From the NCBI RefSeq assembly GCF_019186805.1, contig NZ_CP066783.1, positions 2,989,501 through 3,053,500 of the forward strand: a stretch of 64,000 nt of DNA, in the 5' to 3' direction. The notes beneath the pieces are model-generated. The model ran no database searches, was not told the DNA's origin, and saw only the letters and a list, made by a program, of their open reading frames with translations. This document shows positions 17,304 through 25,505 of the stretch, piece by piece. The DNA is from Comamonas fluminis (GTDB taxonomy: Bacteria; Pseudomonadota; Gammaproteobacteria; Burkholderiales; Burkholderiaceae_C). The translations under genes were made by a program, and so were the position numbers. The stretch's first letter is position 1. The number at the start of each line of letters is the position of its first letter.

Positions 17304-18482
17304 TCAGCTTTGCGACACGCGAACGTTTTCGCGTTCAGGCGTATAGAGGTTGGCCACGGTTTCACCAAAAGGCCCGCCGGGGTTGCCACCGCCCAGCTTT
17401 TCCTGCACGTTGACGGGCAGCAGCGGGAAGACCAGCTCGGCAAAGCGGTAGGCCTCTTCCAAGTGCGGATAGCCCGAGAGCACAAAGGTGTCTATCCCCA
17501 GGTCGGCGTATTCCTTGATGCGATCTGCCACCGTTTGCGCACTGCCCACCAGCGCCGTGCCAGCCCCGCCGCGCACCAGACCCACACCGGCCCACAGATT
17601 GGGGCTGATCTCCAGGTCCTTGCGGGTACGCTTGCTGCCACCGGCGTGGAGAGCAGCCATACGCCGCTGCCCTTCGGAATCCATGCGTGCAAAAGCGGCC
17701 TGGGCCTGCACCACGGTCTCGTCCTTCAAGCGGCTGATGAGGCGCTCCGCATCGGCCCAGGCTTCTTCATCGGTTTCGCGCACGATGACGTGCAGGCGAA
17801 TGCCGAACTTCACGGTACGGCCATGGCGGGCGGCTTTCTCGCGCACATCGGTAATCTTTTTGGCGACCTCTTCCGGGGGCTCGCCCCAGGTCAGATAGGC
17901 ATCGACCTGCTCTGCCGCCAGCTCATGGGCTGCCGCCGATGAGCCGCCGAAATACACGGGCGGGTACGGCTTTTGCAGCGGCGGGAACAACAGCTTGGCA
18001 CCCTTGACCTGCAGGTGCTCTCCCTCAAAATCCAGCGATTCACCACGGTGGCTGCGCTCCAGAATTTCGCGCCAGATCTGGATGAACTCTGCCGACTGCT
18101 CGTAGCGCGTGGCGTGGTCGAGGAACACGCCATCGCCCTCCAGCTCGGCCTGATCGCCACCTGTGACCAGATTGATCAGCAGACGGCCACCGGAGAGGCG
18201 GTCAAAGCTGGCCGCCATGCGCGCTGCCAGACTGGGCTGGTGCAGGCCGGGGCGCACGGCCACCAAAAACTTCAGCCGCTGGGTCACAGGCAGCAGGCTG
18301 GAGGCCACCACCCAGGGGTCTTCGCAAGAGCGGCCTGTAGGAATCAGCACCCCTTCATAGCCCAGACTGTCAGCAGCAATAGCGACCTGTTTGACATAGT
18401 CATAACTGAGCTGGCGTGCCCCTTCGCTGGTGCCCAGATAGCGGGCGTCACCGTGGGTGGGAATGAACCAGAAAACTTTCAT
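17304..18482 (-). CDS. ssuD: FMNH2-dependent alkanesulfonate monooxygenase
   Basis: This 392-aa luciferase-like TIM-barrel enzyme splits C1-type to longer alkanesulfonates into aldehyde and sulfite, using O2 and FMNH2 supplied by SsuE. It begins [20 protein letters not shown], typical of SsuD, and contains [34 protein letters not shown] and [16 protein letters not shown]. Key catalytic positions of E. coli SsuD (Cys54-type residue in GRSCEDPW, Arg226/His228-type residues in [10 protein letters not shown]) are present. It follows ssuA by 24 bp and precedes ssuC by 10 bp. Confidence 0.97.
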   Translation of the reverse strand: MKVFWFIPTHGDARYLGTSEGARQLSYDYVKQVAIAADSLGYEGVLIPTGRSCEDPWVVASSLLPVTQRLKFLVAVRPGLHQPSLAARMAASFDRLSGGRLLINLVTGGDQAELEGDGVFLDHATRYEQSAEFIQIWREILERSHRGESLDFEGEHLQVKGAKLLFPPLQKPYPPVYFGGSSAAAHELAAEQVDAYLTWGEPPEEVAKKITDVREKAARHGRTVKFGIRLHVIVRETDEEAWADAERLISRLKDETVVQAQAAFARMDSEGQRRMAALHAGGSKRTRKDLEISPNLWAGVGLVRGGAGTALVGSAQTVADRIKEYADLGIDTFVLSGYPHLEEAYRFAELVFPLLPVNVQEKLGGGNPGGPFGETVANLYTPERENVRVSQS

Positions 18483-18506
18483 GAAAATCTCCTTGTCTGA
18501 TCTGAA

Positions 18507-19547
18507 TCAGCGGCCCGCCACCAGGTCCACGGGCGCGGCGTGCAGCAGGTTGAGCTTCTTGGGGATGAGCTTCAGCTCGAAGAAGGTGTCGGCAATCTTT
18601 TGCTGCTCGGCCAGAATGCTGGCGTCCACCACCTTCGTGCCGTATTCAGCGCGGCTCAGGTACAGCTCGGTCACGGCGGGGTCCAGCCCCAGAATCTGCG
18701 ACAGCTCGGTCGCCGCAGCGCCCTTGTTCTTGCTGGCCCAGGTGTCGATGGCGGCAATTTCTTCAATGGCAATGCGCAGCACATCGGCGTTGCGGCTGGC
18801 AAAGTCACGCGAGGTGAAGTAGTAGGTGCGGTTGTTGACCACGCCCTTGGCATCGACCAGCAGGCGGGCGTCCAGCGACTTCTGGGCAGCGGCCAGGAAG
18901 GGGTCCCAGATCACCCAGGCATCGACCGAGCCTTTTTCAAACGCCGCACGCGCATCGGCGGGAGCGAGAAAGACGGACTGCACATCGCCGTATTTCAGGC
19001 CATGCTTTTCCAACAGCTTGACCAGAAAGTAATGGACGTTGGAGCCTTTGTTATAGGCAATGCGTTTGCCCTTGAGGTCGGCCACGCTGCGAATGGCCGA
19101 ACCCTTGGGCACGATCACCGCCTCAAGCCCTGGCCGCGCCACGGTGGCACCAGCATAGACCAGCGGCGCACCAGCGGCCTGGGCAAAAATGGGCGGCGCT
19201 TCGCCCACATCGCCAAAGTCGATGGAGCCGACGTTCAGCGCCTCCAGCTGCACCGGCCCGGCGTTGAATTCCACCCAGCGCACGGAAACGCCCAGTGGCG
19301 TCAGCCGCTTTTCCAGCGTGCCGCGATTTTTGAGAATGGACAGCCAGCCTTTTTGATGGCCCACCCGCAGCACGCGCTGGCCGGTGCCCGTACCCGTACC
19401 GCTGCCGGTCTGTGCCAGCAGATTGCCCGAGGCCAGCGCCAGGGCCGAGGCCGCTGTGCCTGCCAGCCACTGACGGCGTGTGGCGCTTGGCAATGACGAT
19501 GACGATGGCGACGAAATAAGGGCAGAAGTGTGGTTTCGTTCGGTCAT
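18507..19547 (-). CDS. ssuA: Aliphatic sulfonate-binding protein
   Basis: This 346-aa periplasmic binding protein carries an N-terminal export signal with a twin-arginine-like run (SATRRQWLAGTAASALALAS), so Tat export is plausible, as for other flavour-matched sulfonate-binding proteins. A short Gly/Thr repeat (GSGTGTGTG) precedes the mature domain. The substrate-binding fold is seen in LRVGHQKGWLSILKNRGTLE, FNAGPVQLEALNVGSIDFGD and VDAWVIWDPFLAAA. Start is ATG at 19547; a TTG at 19556 is possible. It lies between ssuE and ssuD. Confidence 0.94.
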   Translation of the reverse strand: MTERNHTSALISSPSSSSLPSATRRQWLAGTAASALALASGNLLAQTGSGTGTGTGQRVLRVGHQKGWLSILKNRGTLEKRLTPLGVSVRWVEFNAGPVQLEALNVGSIDFGDVGEAPPIFAQAAGAPLVYAGATVARPGLEAVIVPKGSAIRSVADLKGKRIAYNKGSNVHYFLVKLLEKHGLKYGDVQSVFLAPADARAAFEKGSVDAWVIWDPFLAAAQKSLDARLLVDAKGVVNNRTYYFTSRDFASRNADVLRIAIEEIAAIDTWASKNKGAAATELSQILGLDPAVTELYLSRAEYGTKVVDASILAEQQKIADTFFELKLIPKKLNLLHAAPVDLVAGR

Positions 19548-19675
19548 GAGAATCAATCCTTGGAGTTCTCAGTCCCCACGCACAGACCACCTTCTGGGCC
19601 TTATTTCAGGCGCAACTCGGCCTTCACAGTGCGGGGACTGCTATCAAAAACAGAGACATAGGAATATGGGCACCG

Positions 19676-19763
19676 CCCCATCAAGGGACAGCAAGCAAGG
19701 GCCGCCCCGCAGCGAGGCTGTCGTCCCCCTCGGGGGAAGCCGCGTAGCGGCTCAGGGGGGCGT
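19676..19763 (-). repeat. 3'-adjacent structured repeat, copy C (after ssuE)
   Basis: The shortest of the six copies. On the minus strand it reads CCCCCTGAGCCGCTACGCGG, then TTCCCCCGAGGGGGACGACA. Stem 1 is GCCGC/GCGGC, stem 2 is shortened to CCCCC/GGGGG, and stem 3 is GACAGC/GCTGTC. The first bases lie 4 bp after the ssuE stop. Confidence 0.85.
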
Positions 19764-19767
19764 TAGT

Positions 19768-20364
19768 TCAAACGCTACATCGCACGTCAGAGAACGCGAT
19801 GCTTTCAAAATCATTGACAGCAGCCCACTGCGCGCTGCGGCGCAGATCGGTGGCCAGCAGTTGAGCGGCGTCATCCACGCGCTCGGCAATTTCGGGCGAC
19901 AGGCCATAGCCGCCTTCGGGCAGCAGGGGAACGCCCTGGTCGGTGGCATAGATGCCGGGCAGGATATGGCGCGCGCCCAGCGACTGCAGCACGGGCCGCA
20001 GCGCATAGTCCAGCGCCAGCATGTGGTGGGGGCTACCGCCCGTGGCCAGGGGCAGAACCAGCTTGCCCTTGAGCGCGGTCTGCGGCAGCACATCAAGAAA
20101 AACTTTCAGCAAACCGGCGTAGGCCGCCTTGTACACCGGGGTGGCCACCACCACGGCATCCGCTTTGGCAACGCGATCGGTGATGGCGCGAATTTCAGGG
20201 TGGTCAAACCTGGCATGCAGCAAGGCCGCAGGGTCCAGCTGGTTGAGCTGCAGCACGGGCTCGGTGCTCAGGCCCTGCGCCTGCAGGCGGGTGGCCACAG
20301 CACTGAGCAAGGCGCTGGAGCGCGAGGGCTGCGAGGGACTACCGGCAATCAGCAAAATCGACAT
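19768..20364 (-). CDS. ssuE: NADPH-dependent FMN reductase of the sulfonate monooxygenase
   Basis: This 198-aa flavodoxin-fold reductase supplies FMNH2 to SsuD. It starts MSILLIAGSPSQPSRSSALL, has the flavin-binding VVVATPVYKAAYAGLLKVFL and LKGKLVLPLATGGSPHHMLA loops, and ends slightly longer than E. coli SsuE (191 aa). It starts 9 bp after the small gene at 20374-20577. A copy of the 3' repeat sits between it and ssuA. Confidence 0.95.
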   Translation of the reverse strand: MSILLIAGSPSQPSRSSALLSAVATRLQAQGLSTEPVLQLNQLDPAALLHARFDHPEIRAITDRVAKADAVVVATPVYKAAYAGLLKVFLDVLPQTALKGKLVLPLATGGSPHHMLALDYALRPVLQSLGARHILPGIYATDQGVPLLPEGGYGLSPEIAERVDDAAQLLATDLRRSAQWAAVNDFESIAFSDVRCSV

Positions 20365-20373
20365 GGCTTGGCT

Positions 20374-20577
20374 TTATCTTTGGGGGTGTTTCAGGAGCGT
20401 GTTTCCAAGCTCTGCGCTGCCAGCCCGGGGTGGCTGCGGCTCAGACCAGAGCTTGCCGCTGGCAAGCAAGGCCTCGGCCTCATCCCAGGCAGCCTCCCAC
20501 GCCAGCAGTGGCTGGCGGGCATTCATCGCTCCTGCGCTGATAAAGAACTGCCCCAGACGGCTCCAGAAATTGCTCAT
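20374..20577 (-). CDS. Small protein homologous to the SsuB N-terminal extension
   Basis: This 67-aa protein (MSNFWSRLGQFFISAGAMNA, then [20 protein letters not shown]) is nearly collinear with the first ~45 residues of SsuB encoded 4 kb downstream; roughly two thirds of those positions are identical by eye. The tail (GSAELGNTLLKHPQR) is unrelated. It has a strong ribosome-binding site (AGGAG seven bases before the ATG) and fits tightly between sbp (59 bp) and ssuE (9 bp), so it is very likely translated. No known domain is recognised. The shared segment is amphipathic and Trp-rich, suggesting a protein-protein contact module linked to sulfur uptake. Its function is unknown. Confidence 0.85.
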   Translation of the reverse strand: MSNFWSRLGQFFISAGAMNARQPLLAWEAAWDEAEALLASGKLWSEPQPPRAGSAELGNTLLKHPQR

Positions 20578-20636
20578 GACCCGCTCCTGTTTTTGCTGTG
20601 ATCTGGTGTGCGGCGGGCCAGCCCGCCGCGCCTTGC

Positions 20637-21668
20637 TTATTTTTTGGTGTAGATCTGGTCGAAGCTGCCACCGTCGGCAAAGTGAGCCTTGTCCGCAGCC
20701 GTCCAGCCGCCAAAGGCCTTGTCGATGGTGAACAGTTCCAGCTTGGGGAACTGCTTGGCGAATTCAGCCGCCACCTTGGCATCTGTGGGGCGGTAGAAGT
20801 TCTGACCGGCAATGCGCTGGCCTTCTTCGCTGTACAGATACTTCAGATAGGCCTCAGCCACGGTGCGTGTGCCTTTTTTATCGACCACCTTGTCCACAAT
20901 CGCTACCGATGGCTCAGCCAGAATGGACAGCGAAGGCACGACGATCTGGAACTTCTCGGCGCCAAACTCCTTGAGCGCCAGATAGGCTTCGTTTTCCCAG
21001 GCCAGCAGCACATCGCCTTGGTTGCGCTGCACAAAAGTCACGGTGGAGCCGCGTGCACCGGTATCCAGCACAGGCACGTTCTTGTAGAGCTTGGAGATGA
21101 AGTCCTTGGCACCGGCATCACCGCCGTACTTGCGCTTGGCAAATTCCCAGGCCGCCAGATAGTTCCAGCGTGCGCCGCCGGAAGTCTTGGGGTTGGGTGT
21201 GATCACCTGGGTGCCGGGCTTGATCAGGTCATCCCAGTCCTTGATGGCCTTGGGGTTGCCCTTGCGCACCAGAAACACGATGGTCGAGTTGTACGGAGCG
21301 CTGTTGTGCGGCAGGCGCTTTTGCCAGTCGGGCTTGACGCTGCCGTTCTTGACCAGCGCATCAATATCGCCAGCCAGCGCCAGCGTGGCCACATCGGCCT
21401 CGATGCCGTCAATGATGGAGCGCGCCTGCTTGCCCGAGCCGCCATGCGACTGCTTGATGGTCACATCCTGGTTCTGCGTGGCCTTCCAGTGCTTGGCAAA
21501 AGCCTGGTTGTAGTTCACGTACAGCTCACGGGTGGGGTCATAAGAGACGTTGAGCAACTGCACGCCTGTTTGCGCAAATGCAGGCAATGTGGGCAGAGCG
21601 GAGAGGGTCAAGCCAGCGATCAGACCGGCGGCCAGAGGAAACTTGATAAAGTTGCGACGATTTTTCAT
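20637..21668 (-). CDS. sbp: Sulfate/thiosulfate-binding periplasmic protein
   Basis: This 343-aa protein has a signal peptide ([20 protein letters not shown] ... [10 protein letters not shown]). The mature part has the sulfate-binding protein hallmarks: [59 protein letters not shown] [20 protein letters not shown], and [17 protein letters not shown]. It captures sulfate for the CysTWA importer, whose genes are not in this window. It heads the minus-strand run that continues through ssu to the encapsulin genes. The upstream in-frame extension to 21749 lacks a signal and was rejected. Sbp and CysP are hard to tell apart without alignment. Confidence 0.94.
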   Translation of the reverse strand: MKNRRNFIKFPLAAGLIAGLTLSALPTLPAFAQTGVQLLNVSYDPTRELYVNYNQAFAKHWKATQNQDVTIKQSHGGSGKQARSIIDGIEADVATLALAGDIDALVKNGSVKPDWQKRLPHNSAPYNSTIVFLVRKGNPKAIKDWDDLIKPGTQVITPNPKTSGGARWNYLAAWEFAKRKYGGDAGAKDFISKLYKNVPVLDTGARGSTVTFVQRNQGDVLLAWENEAYLALKEFGAEKFQIVVPSLSILAEPSVAIVDKVVDKKGTRTVAEAYLKYLYSEEGQRIAGQNFYRPTDAKVAAEFAKQFPKLELFTIDKAFGGWTAADKAHFADGGSFDQIYTKK

Positions 21669-21809
21669 TGGACTGTGTTCTTGGAGTGAATGGTCAACGG
21701 GCTTCTCCCCCGTTGCTGTGCATTCTTGAACCACAGACTTAAAACTCAAACTACTAAGATTTCAGTTTGTTATTACCCAAACATCTGAGACAACCAGAGG
21801 ACTCGACAA
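21669..21809. promoter_or_regulatory. Divergent sbp-yggX promoter region
   Basis: This 141-bp gap contains an AT-rich block at about 21733-21780 (ACTTAAAACTCAAACTACTA, TTTCAGTTTGTTATTACCC) suited to a CysB-type activated promoter for the long minus-strand sulfur unit and a promoter for yggX. No exact sites are assigned. Confidence 0.4.
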
Positions 21810-22085
21810 ATGGCACGTACCGTTCATTGCATCAAGCTGGATCAAGACGCTGAAGGCCTGGACTTCCCCCCCGCACCCGGTGAACTGGGCAAGCGCATTT
21901 ATGAAAGCGTGAGCAAGCAAGCCTGGGCCGACTGGCTCAAGCACCAGACCATGCTGATCAATGAAAACCGCCTGAACTTGGCCGACGCCCGCGCCCGCCA
22001 GTACCTGGCCCGCCAGATGGAAAACCATTTCTTCGGCGGTGGAGCCGACGCGGCACAAGGCTATGTGCCTCCCAGCGAGCAATGA
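21810..22085 (+). CDS. yggX: Fe(2+)-trafficking / oxidative damage protection protein
   Basis: This 91-aa protein matches the YggX family throughout: [57 protein letters not shown] and [16 protein letters not shown]. The conserved Cys7 is present. YggX protects iron-sulfur clusters from oxidative damage and is thought to buffer labile iron. It is monocistronic with its own terminator. Its place beside sulfur and Fe-S-related genes is consistent but not evidence of joint regulation. Confidence 0.97.
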   Translation: MARTVHCIKLDQDAEGLDFPPAPGELGKRIYESVSKQAWADWLKHQTMLINENRLNLADARARQYLARQMENHFFGGGADAAQGYVPPSEQ

Positions 22086-22134
22086 AATAAAGCACAGGCC
22101 CCCAGTGCTGAATAAGCGCTGCGCCTGAAATCCC

Positions 22135-22175
22135 AAAGCCCCGGGCTTAGTTCATTCTGAGCCCGGGGCTTTTTT
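22135..22175 (+). terminator. Rho-independent terminator of yggX
   Basis: AAAGCCCCGGGCT pairs with AGCCCGGGGCTTT across a 12-base loop and runs into a T tract. Confidence 0.9.
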
Positions 22176-22235
22176 GTGGCTTCGCAACAAGCCATTCCAA
22201 TCATGAAATGCGGCTCTACCCTATACAGATAAAGC

Positions 22236-22262
22236 GTAGAAAGCTATCAATTTTGCTATTCA
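22236..22262. repeat. TAGCTATCAATTTTGCTATT repeat fragment
   Basis: AAAGCTATCAATTTTGCTATT is a degenerate member of the TAGCTGC-type dispersed repeat, in the gap between yggX and the next gene. Confidence 0.35.
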
Positions 22263-22295
22263 AGCATTGACAGCCTCCGTCAGCACCTGAGCCGG

Positions 22296-22679
22296 TTACG
22301 GCTCTCGGGTCCAGACCACCTCAAGGTCTCCATCCACAAAGCCAAGGCCCACCGCCTCACCGGACTGCAGCCACCGGCCAGACGGGCTGGCCAGGTAGTC
22401 CAGCACCAGCGCTTTCGCCTTTTCCAGACAAACCTCCCAGTCGCTGCCGGAGAACTCTTCGGGAATGTCAATGCCTCGCGGGTCTGGCGACCAGATTTCA
22501 TCGCACGGCCAGTCCGGATCGTCTGCAGAAAAGGCCCTGGCACCAATCAGCTCTATGCCGAACTTGACGCCTGGCACCAGCGCCGGCTCGTACAGATTGA
22601 AAGAGAAAGCGGCAATGTCAGCGCTTGTTTGCGACGCGGCAGCGTCCAGCCAGCGGCGAAACTGAAGTGAAAAATCCAT
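22296..22679 (-). CDS. Hypothetical acidic protein
   Basis: This 127-aa acidic, Trp-rich protein (starts MDFSLQFRRWLDAAASQ) has no signal peptide or membrane segment. Alternating short hydrophobic and acidic stretches (AFSFNLYEPALVPGVKFGIE, DDPDWPCDEIWSPDPRGIDI, VGLGFVDGDLEVVWTREP) suggest a compact alpha/beta cytoplasmic protein. The composition is reminiscent of immunity-type proteins, but no toxin gene is adjacent, so this is only a thought. Coding potential is supported by normal base use and convergence with yggX across a terminator. No family recognised. Confidence 0.65.
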   Translation of the reverse strand: MDFSLQFRRWLDAAASQTSADIAAFSFNLYEPALVPGVKFGIELIGARAFSADDPDWPCDEIWSPDPRGIDIPEEFSGSDWEVCLEKAKALVLDYLASPSGRWLQSGEAVGLGFVDGDLEVVWTREP

Positions 22680-22731
22680 AGCAGCCCCGGGAAAAACGAT
22701 GCTGGGAATCTTAAAACCTGTTTAGCACAGG

Positions 22732-23967
22732 TCATTCCATGCGGTACAAACTGTCCATGCCCACACCCTGCGCTGGCACGCTGTCGGGGCAAGCAGGCAT
22801 TGGCAGGCCCTGCCCCCATCCAGCGGCCAGGGCCTGCACATCACTCACTGGGTCGGACGACTTGGCCCGCTCATTGCGGATGCGGCAGGTTTCAGCATCG
22901 GTGGCGAGCAGCGCGCGGGCGAAGACTCGGCCTTGCTCCGACAGCCTTGCGGTTTTGGGGCCGCGAATCCTCGTGAACGCCTGAAAGACTTCATCCAAGC
23001 CGCCACTTGCACCCTCCAGGCACCGCGCCAGATGCCAGGCATCTTCCAGCGCCTGGCAAGCACCTTGGCCCGACGTTGGCAACGGCGCATGGGCAGCATC
23101 CCCCACCAGCAGCACATTCGCCCGGCTCCATGTCTGCAGCGGCTCCAGATCATGCACCGCAATCAGCCGCATGGCATTTGCTGGCGTGGCCCGAATGATG
23201 CGCGCCACCGGCTCGGGCCAGCGTGCGAAAACATCCTCAACCTCCTGGCGCATATCCGGGCGCAAACCAGCCTCAGCCAAGGGTCTTGCCTGCGCTGCGG
23301 CCCAATACACCAGGTCGGGGCGAATTGGCACGCAGCCAAAGCGCTCGCCCACGCCCCAGAAGTCCTGAATCGCCATATCGCCCACCAGCGCCTGCGGTGC
23401 TTGCGTCATCTGTGCCACGCCGATCCAGTTCACAAAGCCCTGATAAACAGGCCGGTTGTCACCCGCAACAAATTGGCGCGCCACCGAATCCATGCGGCCG
23501 TCGGCGCCAATAAGTAGATCCGGGCGGATGCTGGCGCCATTCTCGAAATGGGCGACAGCCTTGCCATGGACATCGAGCTCAATGCCCACCGCCCGGTGCC
23601 CAAACTCCACGGGTATCCCGGCCCGGTCTGCGTGGTCCAGCAACACCTGCTGCAAATCCCGGCGCAGCACCGTGTAGCTGGGGTAGCCCATCGTGCTGTT
23701 CAGCAAGGCAATATCGAGGCCGCCCAGTGCATTGCCCGCAGCATCCTGGCGGCGCGTGCTCAATGGCTGGCCCGCAATGGCCTCCACGTCTTGCAGCAGC
23801 CCCAGCTCTTTCAGCACAAAGCTGGCATTGGGCCACAGCGTCACGCCCGCCCCCATGGTGGCTGGCCCCGCCCGGCGCTCATAAACCCGAGGGTTGTAGC
23901 CCTGCTGGCGCAAAGCCAGTGCCACGCTCAGGCCTGCAATGCCACCGCCCAATATTCCGATTTCCAC
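22732..23967 (-). CDS. FAD-dependent aromatic-type monooxygenase
   Basis: This 411-aa class A flavoprotein monooxygenase has the N-terminal dinucleotide-binding motif ILGGGIAGLSVALALRQQGY, the DG motif (RPDLLIGADGRMDSVARQFV) and the FAD-ribityl GD motif (VLLVGDAAHAPLPTSGQGAC). Start is GTG at 23967 with AGGAG nine bases upstream. The family hydroxylates aromatic or heterocyclic substrates with NAD(P)H and O2; the substrate here is not evident. It resembles the FAD-binding urate/salicylate hydroxylase-like group. It is divergent from a LysR gene 139 bp away, which probably regulates it. Confidence 0.9.
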   Translation of the reverse strand: MEIGILGGGIAGLSVALALRQQGYNPRVYERRAGPATMGAGVTLWPNASFVLKELGLLQDVEAIAGQPLSTRRQDAAGNALGGLDIALLNSTMGYPSYTVLRRDLQQVLLDHADRAGIPVEFGHRAVGIELDVHGKAVAHFENGASIRPDLLIGADGRMDSVARQFVAGDNRPVYQGFVNWIGVAQMTQAPQALVGDMAIQDFWGVGERFGCVPIRPDLVYWAAAQARPLAEAGLRPDMRQEVEDVFARWPEPVARIIRATPANAMRLIAVHDLEPLQTWSRANVLLVGDAAHAPLPTSGQGACQALEDAWHLARCLEGASGGLDEVFQAFTRIRGPKTARLSEQGRVFARALLATDAETCRIRNERAKSSDPVSDVQALAAGWGQGLPMPACPDSVPAQGVGMDSLYRME

Positions 23968-24106
23968 GTTGAATCTCTCCTGTCCATACGATGCCCGGCG
24001 CCACTTCCATCGATTGCACCGGGCAAAAGCGGCATCTTAAATTTCGCCACTAGAGAGCACTAGCGGTCAAAATCAGGACGTTTTCATACCTCAAACGGGA
24101 TAATCC
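23968..24106. promoter_or_regulatory. Divergent monooxygenase-LysR promoter region
   Basis: This 139-bp gap holds CCACTAGAGAGCACTAGCGG (about 24048-24067), two CACTAG units ten bases apart, a possible LysR recognition region. Confidence 0.4.
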
Positions 24107-25039
24107 ATGCGTGATGCACTCGATCTGAATACCGTCCGTGTCTATGTGGCCGTGGTGGATGAGCAGAGCTTTGCGGGTGCATCGCGTCTTTTGGCTATGC
24201 CTTCGTCCAATGTCAGCCGCCACGTTGCCGCGCTGGAGCGCAGACTGGGCACACGTCTGCTGGAGCGCAGCACCCGCCACCTGCGCATGACGGAAGCGGG
24301 CCGGCTGCTCTACGAACGCGCCAAACCTTTGCTCGACACCTTGCTCGGCACGGAGGAAGAGCTGGGCGCGGTGCAGCGCGAGCTGCGCGGCCCTTTGAAG
24401 ATGTGCATGCCGGGCGAGGCGCCCAGGCTGCTGGCGCCCATCCTTGCCGAGTTCTGCAGTCTCCACCCCGGGATTGAGCTTGAATGCGACACCCGCATGA
24501 CCGGTCTGGAAGTGCTGCGAGAAGACGTGGATCTGTCCATCGTCTTCCACCGGGGCCCTCAGGAGGACAGCACTTTCATTACCCGCGAACTGGCCACCCT
24601 GCCCAGCATCGTGGTGGCCGTTCCCTCCTTGCTGGCTAAGACTGGTATGCCACGCCATGTGCGCGAGCTGAAATCGCTGCCCTGCATCACCACCCTCAGT
24701 GCGCTCAAGGGCCAACCTTGGCAGTTTCAGAACGCTGCGGGCGACATCGTCAAGGTGCCGGTGCGCAGCCGCTACCGCGTCAACAGCGGAGAGCTGGCCG
24801 TGGCAGGCGCACGGCAAGGCATAGGCTTTGCGATTGTGGCGGCCAACCCCTGCCAGGAAGACCTTGCTGCGGGCCGATTGCAGGAGGTGCCACTGGACTT
24901 GTGCCCCGCCCCCCTGAAATTGCTGGGGGCATATAGCCACCGCCACTCGGTGACTGCGCGTGTGCGGGCACTGCTGGAGTTGATACAGCTGCGGCTGGCG
25001 GGATTGGCAAGCTCTCCCGACAAGCAGGCGAAGGCCTGA
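24107..25039 (+). CDS. LysR-family transcriptional regulator
   Basis: This 310-aa protein has the LysR N-terminal winged helix-turn-helix (LNTVRVYVAVVDEQSFAGAS, AMPSSNVSRHVAALERRLGT) and the C-terminal co-inducer domain (FCSLHPGIELECDTRMTGLE, LREDVDLSIVFHRG). It is divergent from the FAD monooxygenase and most likely controls it in response to the aromatic substrate or a related compound. Subfamily features (paired 'RLLERSTRHLRMTEAG') fit the common CrgA/AaeR-like group. Confidence 0.92.
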   Translation: MRDALDLNTVRVYVAVVDEQSFAGASRLLAMPSSNVSRHVAALERRLGTRLLERSTRHLRMTEAGRLLYERAKPLLDTLLGTEEELGAVQRELRGPLKMCMPGEAPRLLAPILAEFCSLHPGIELECDTRMTGLEVLREDVDLSIVFHRGPQEDSTFITRELATLPSIVVAVPSLLAKTGMPRHVRELKSLPCITTLSALKGQPWQFQNAAGDIVKVPVRSRYRVNSGELAVAGARQGIGFAIVAANPCQEDLAAGRLQEVPLDLCPAPLKLLGAYSHRHSVTARVRALLELIQLRLAGLASSPDKQAKA

Positions 25040-25221
25040 AAAGAAACCGCCTCCACCGTTGCCACGAAACGAACCAGCCCGACAGCCACACCACATCAAC
25101 GGTGACCGCTATCAAAACAGATGTTTTCTGCTCCAGCCCTTGGCCAGTTGCATGACTCAGGCCGCTTCAGGCCACGGACTAACCCGAATACCTGTCTGAA
25201 ACTGGCTAAAATCGCGCTCAT

Positions 25222-25442
25222 CCTGCGGGAGAGCGGAACCCGGCAACGGTTCCCGCCGAAGGCGCAAACTCCCATAATCGCTCAGGCAATAAGTACCGCA
25301 GGTGGGCCAGGCAATGGCCCGGATATCGCCAACTGGAGAGCAGTCCGCAATCACAAGTTTGCAGGACTCACCGAAGGGGCAAGCACGCCAGACGCCTTGG
25401 CGCACGTGCGCAACTCTCAGGTACAAAGGACAGCGGGAGAGG
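25222..25442 (+). ncRNA. Tandem glycine riboswitch
   Basis: Two glycine aptamers lie in series. The first (about 25222-25302) shows TGCGGGAGAGCGG, CCGCCGAAGGCGCAAACTCC, CTCAGGCAATAAGTACCGCA. The second (about 25303-25442) shows CTGGAGAGCAG, CACCGAAGGGGCAAGC, CTCAGGTACAAAGGACAGC. Both have the conserved GGAGAG and CCGAAGG cores. Rather than gcvT, the downstream gene is a TRIC/YicG-type channel, a recognised partner of this riboswitch in proteobacteria. It is followed at once by a terminator-like hairpin. Confidence 0.95.
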
Positions 25443-25455
25443 CAAACCAGACATT

Positions 25456-25484
25456 CCCGCCGATGTGAGTGGCGGGTCTATTTT
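25456..25484 (+). terminator. Riboswitch expression-platform hairpin
   Basis: CCCGCC pairs with GGCGGG across a 9-base loop followed by TCTATTTT, directly after the second aptamer and 22 bp before the gene start. It may work as a regulated terminator or by sequestering translation initiation. Confidence 0.65.
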
Positions 25485-25505
25485 CAAAAGCCTCCAAGCG
25501 CCGTC

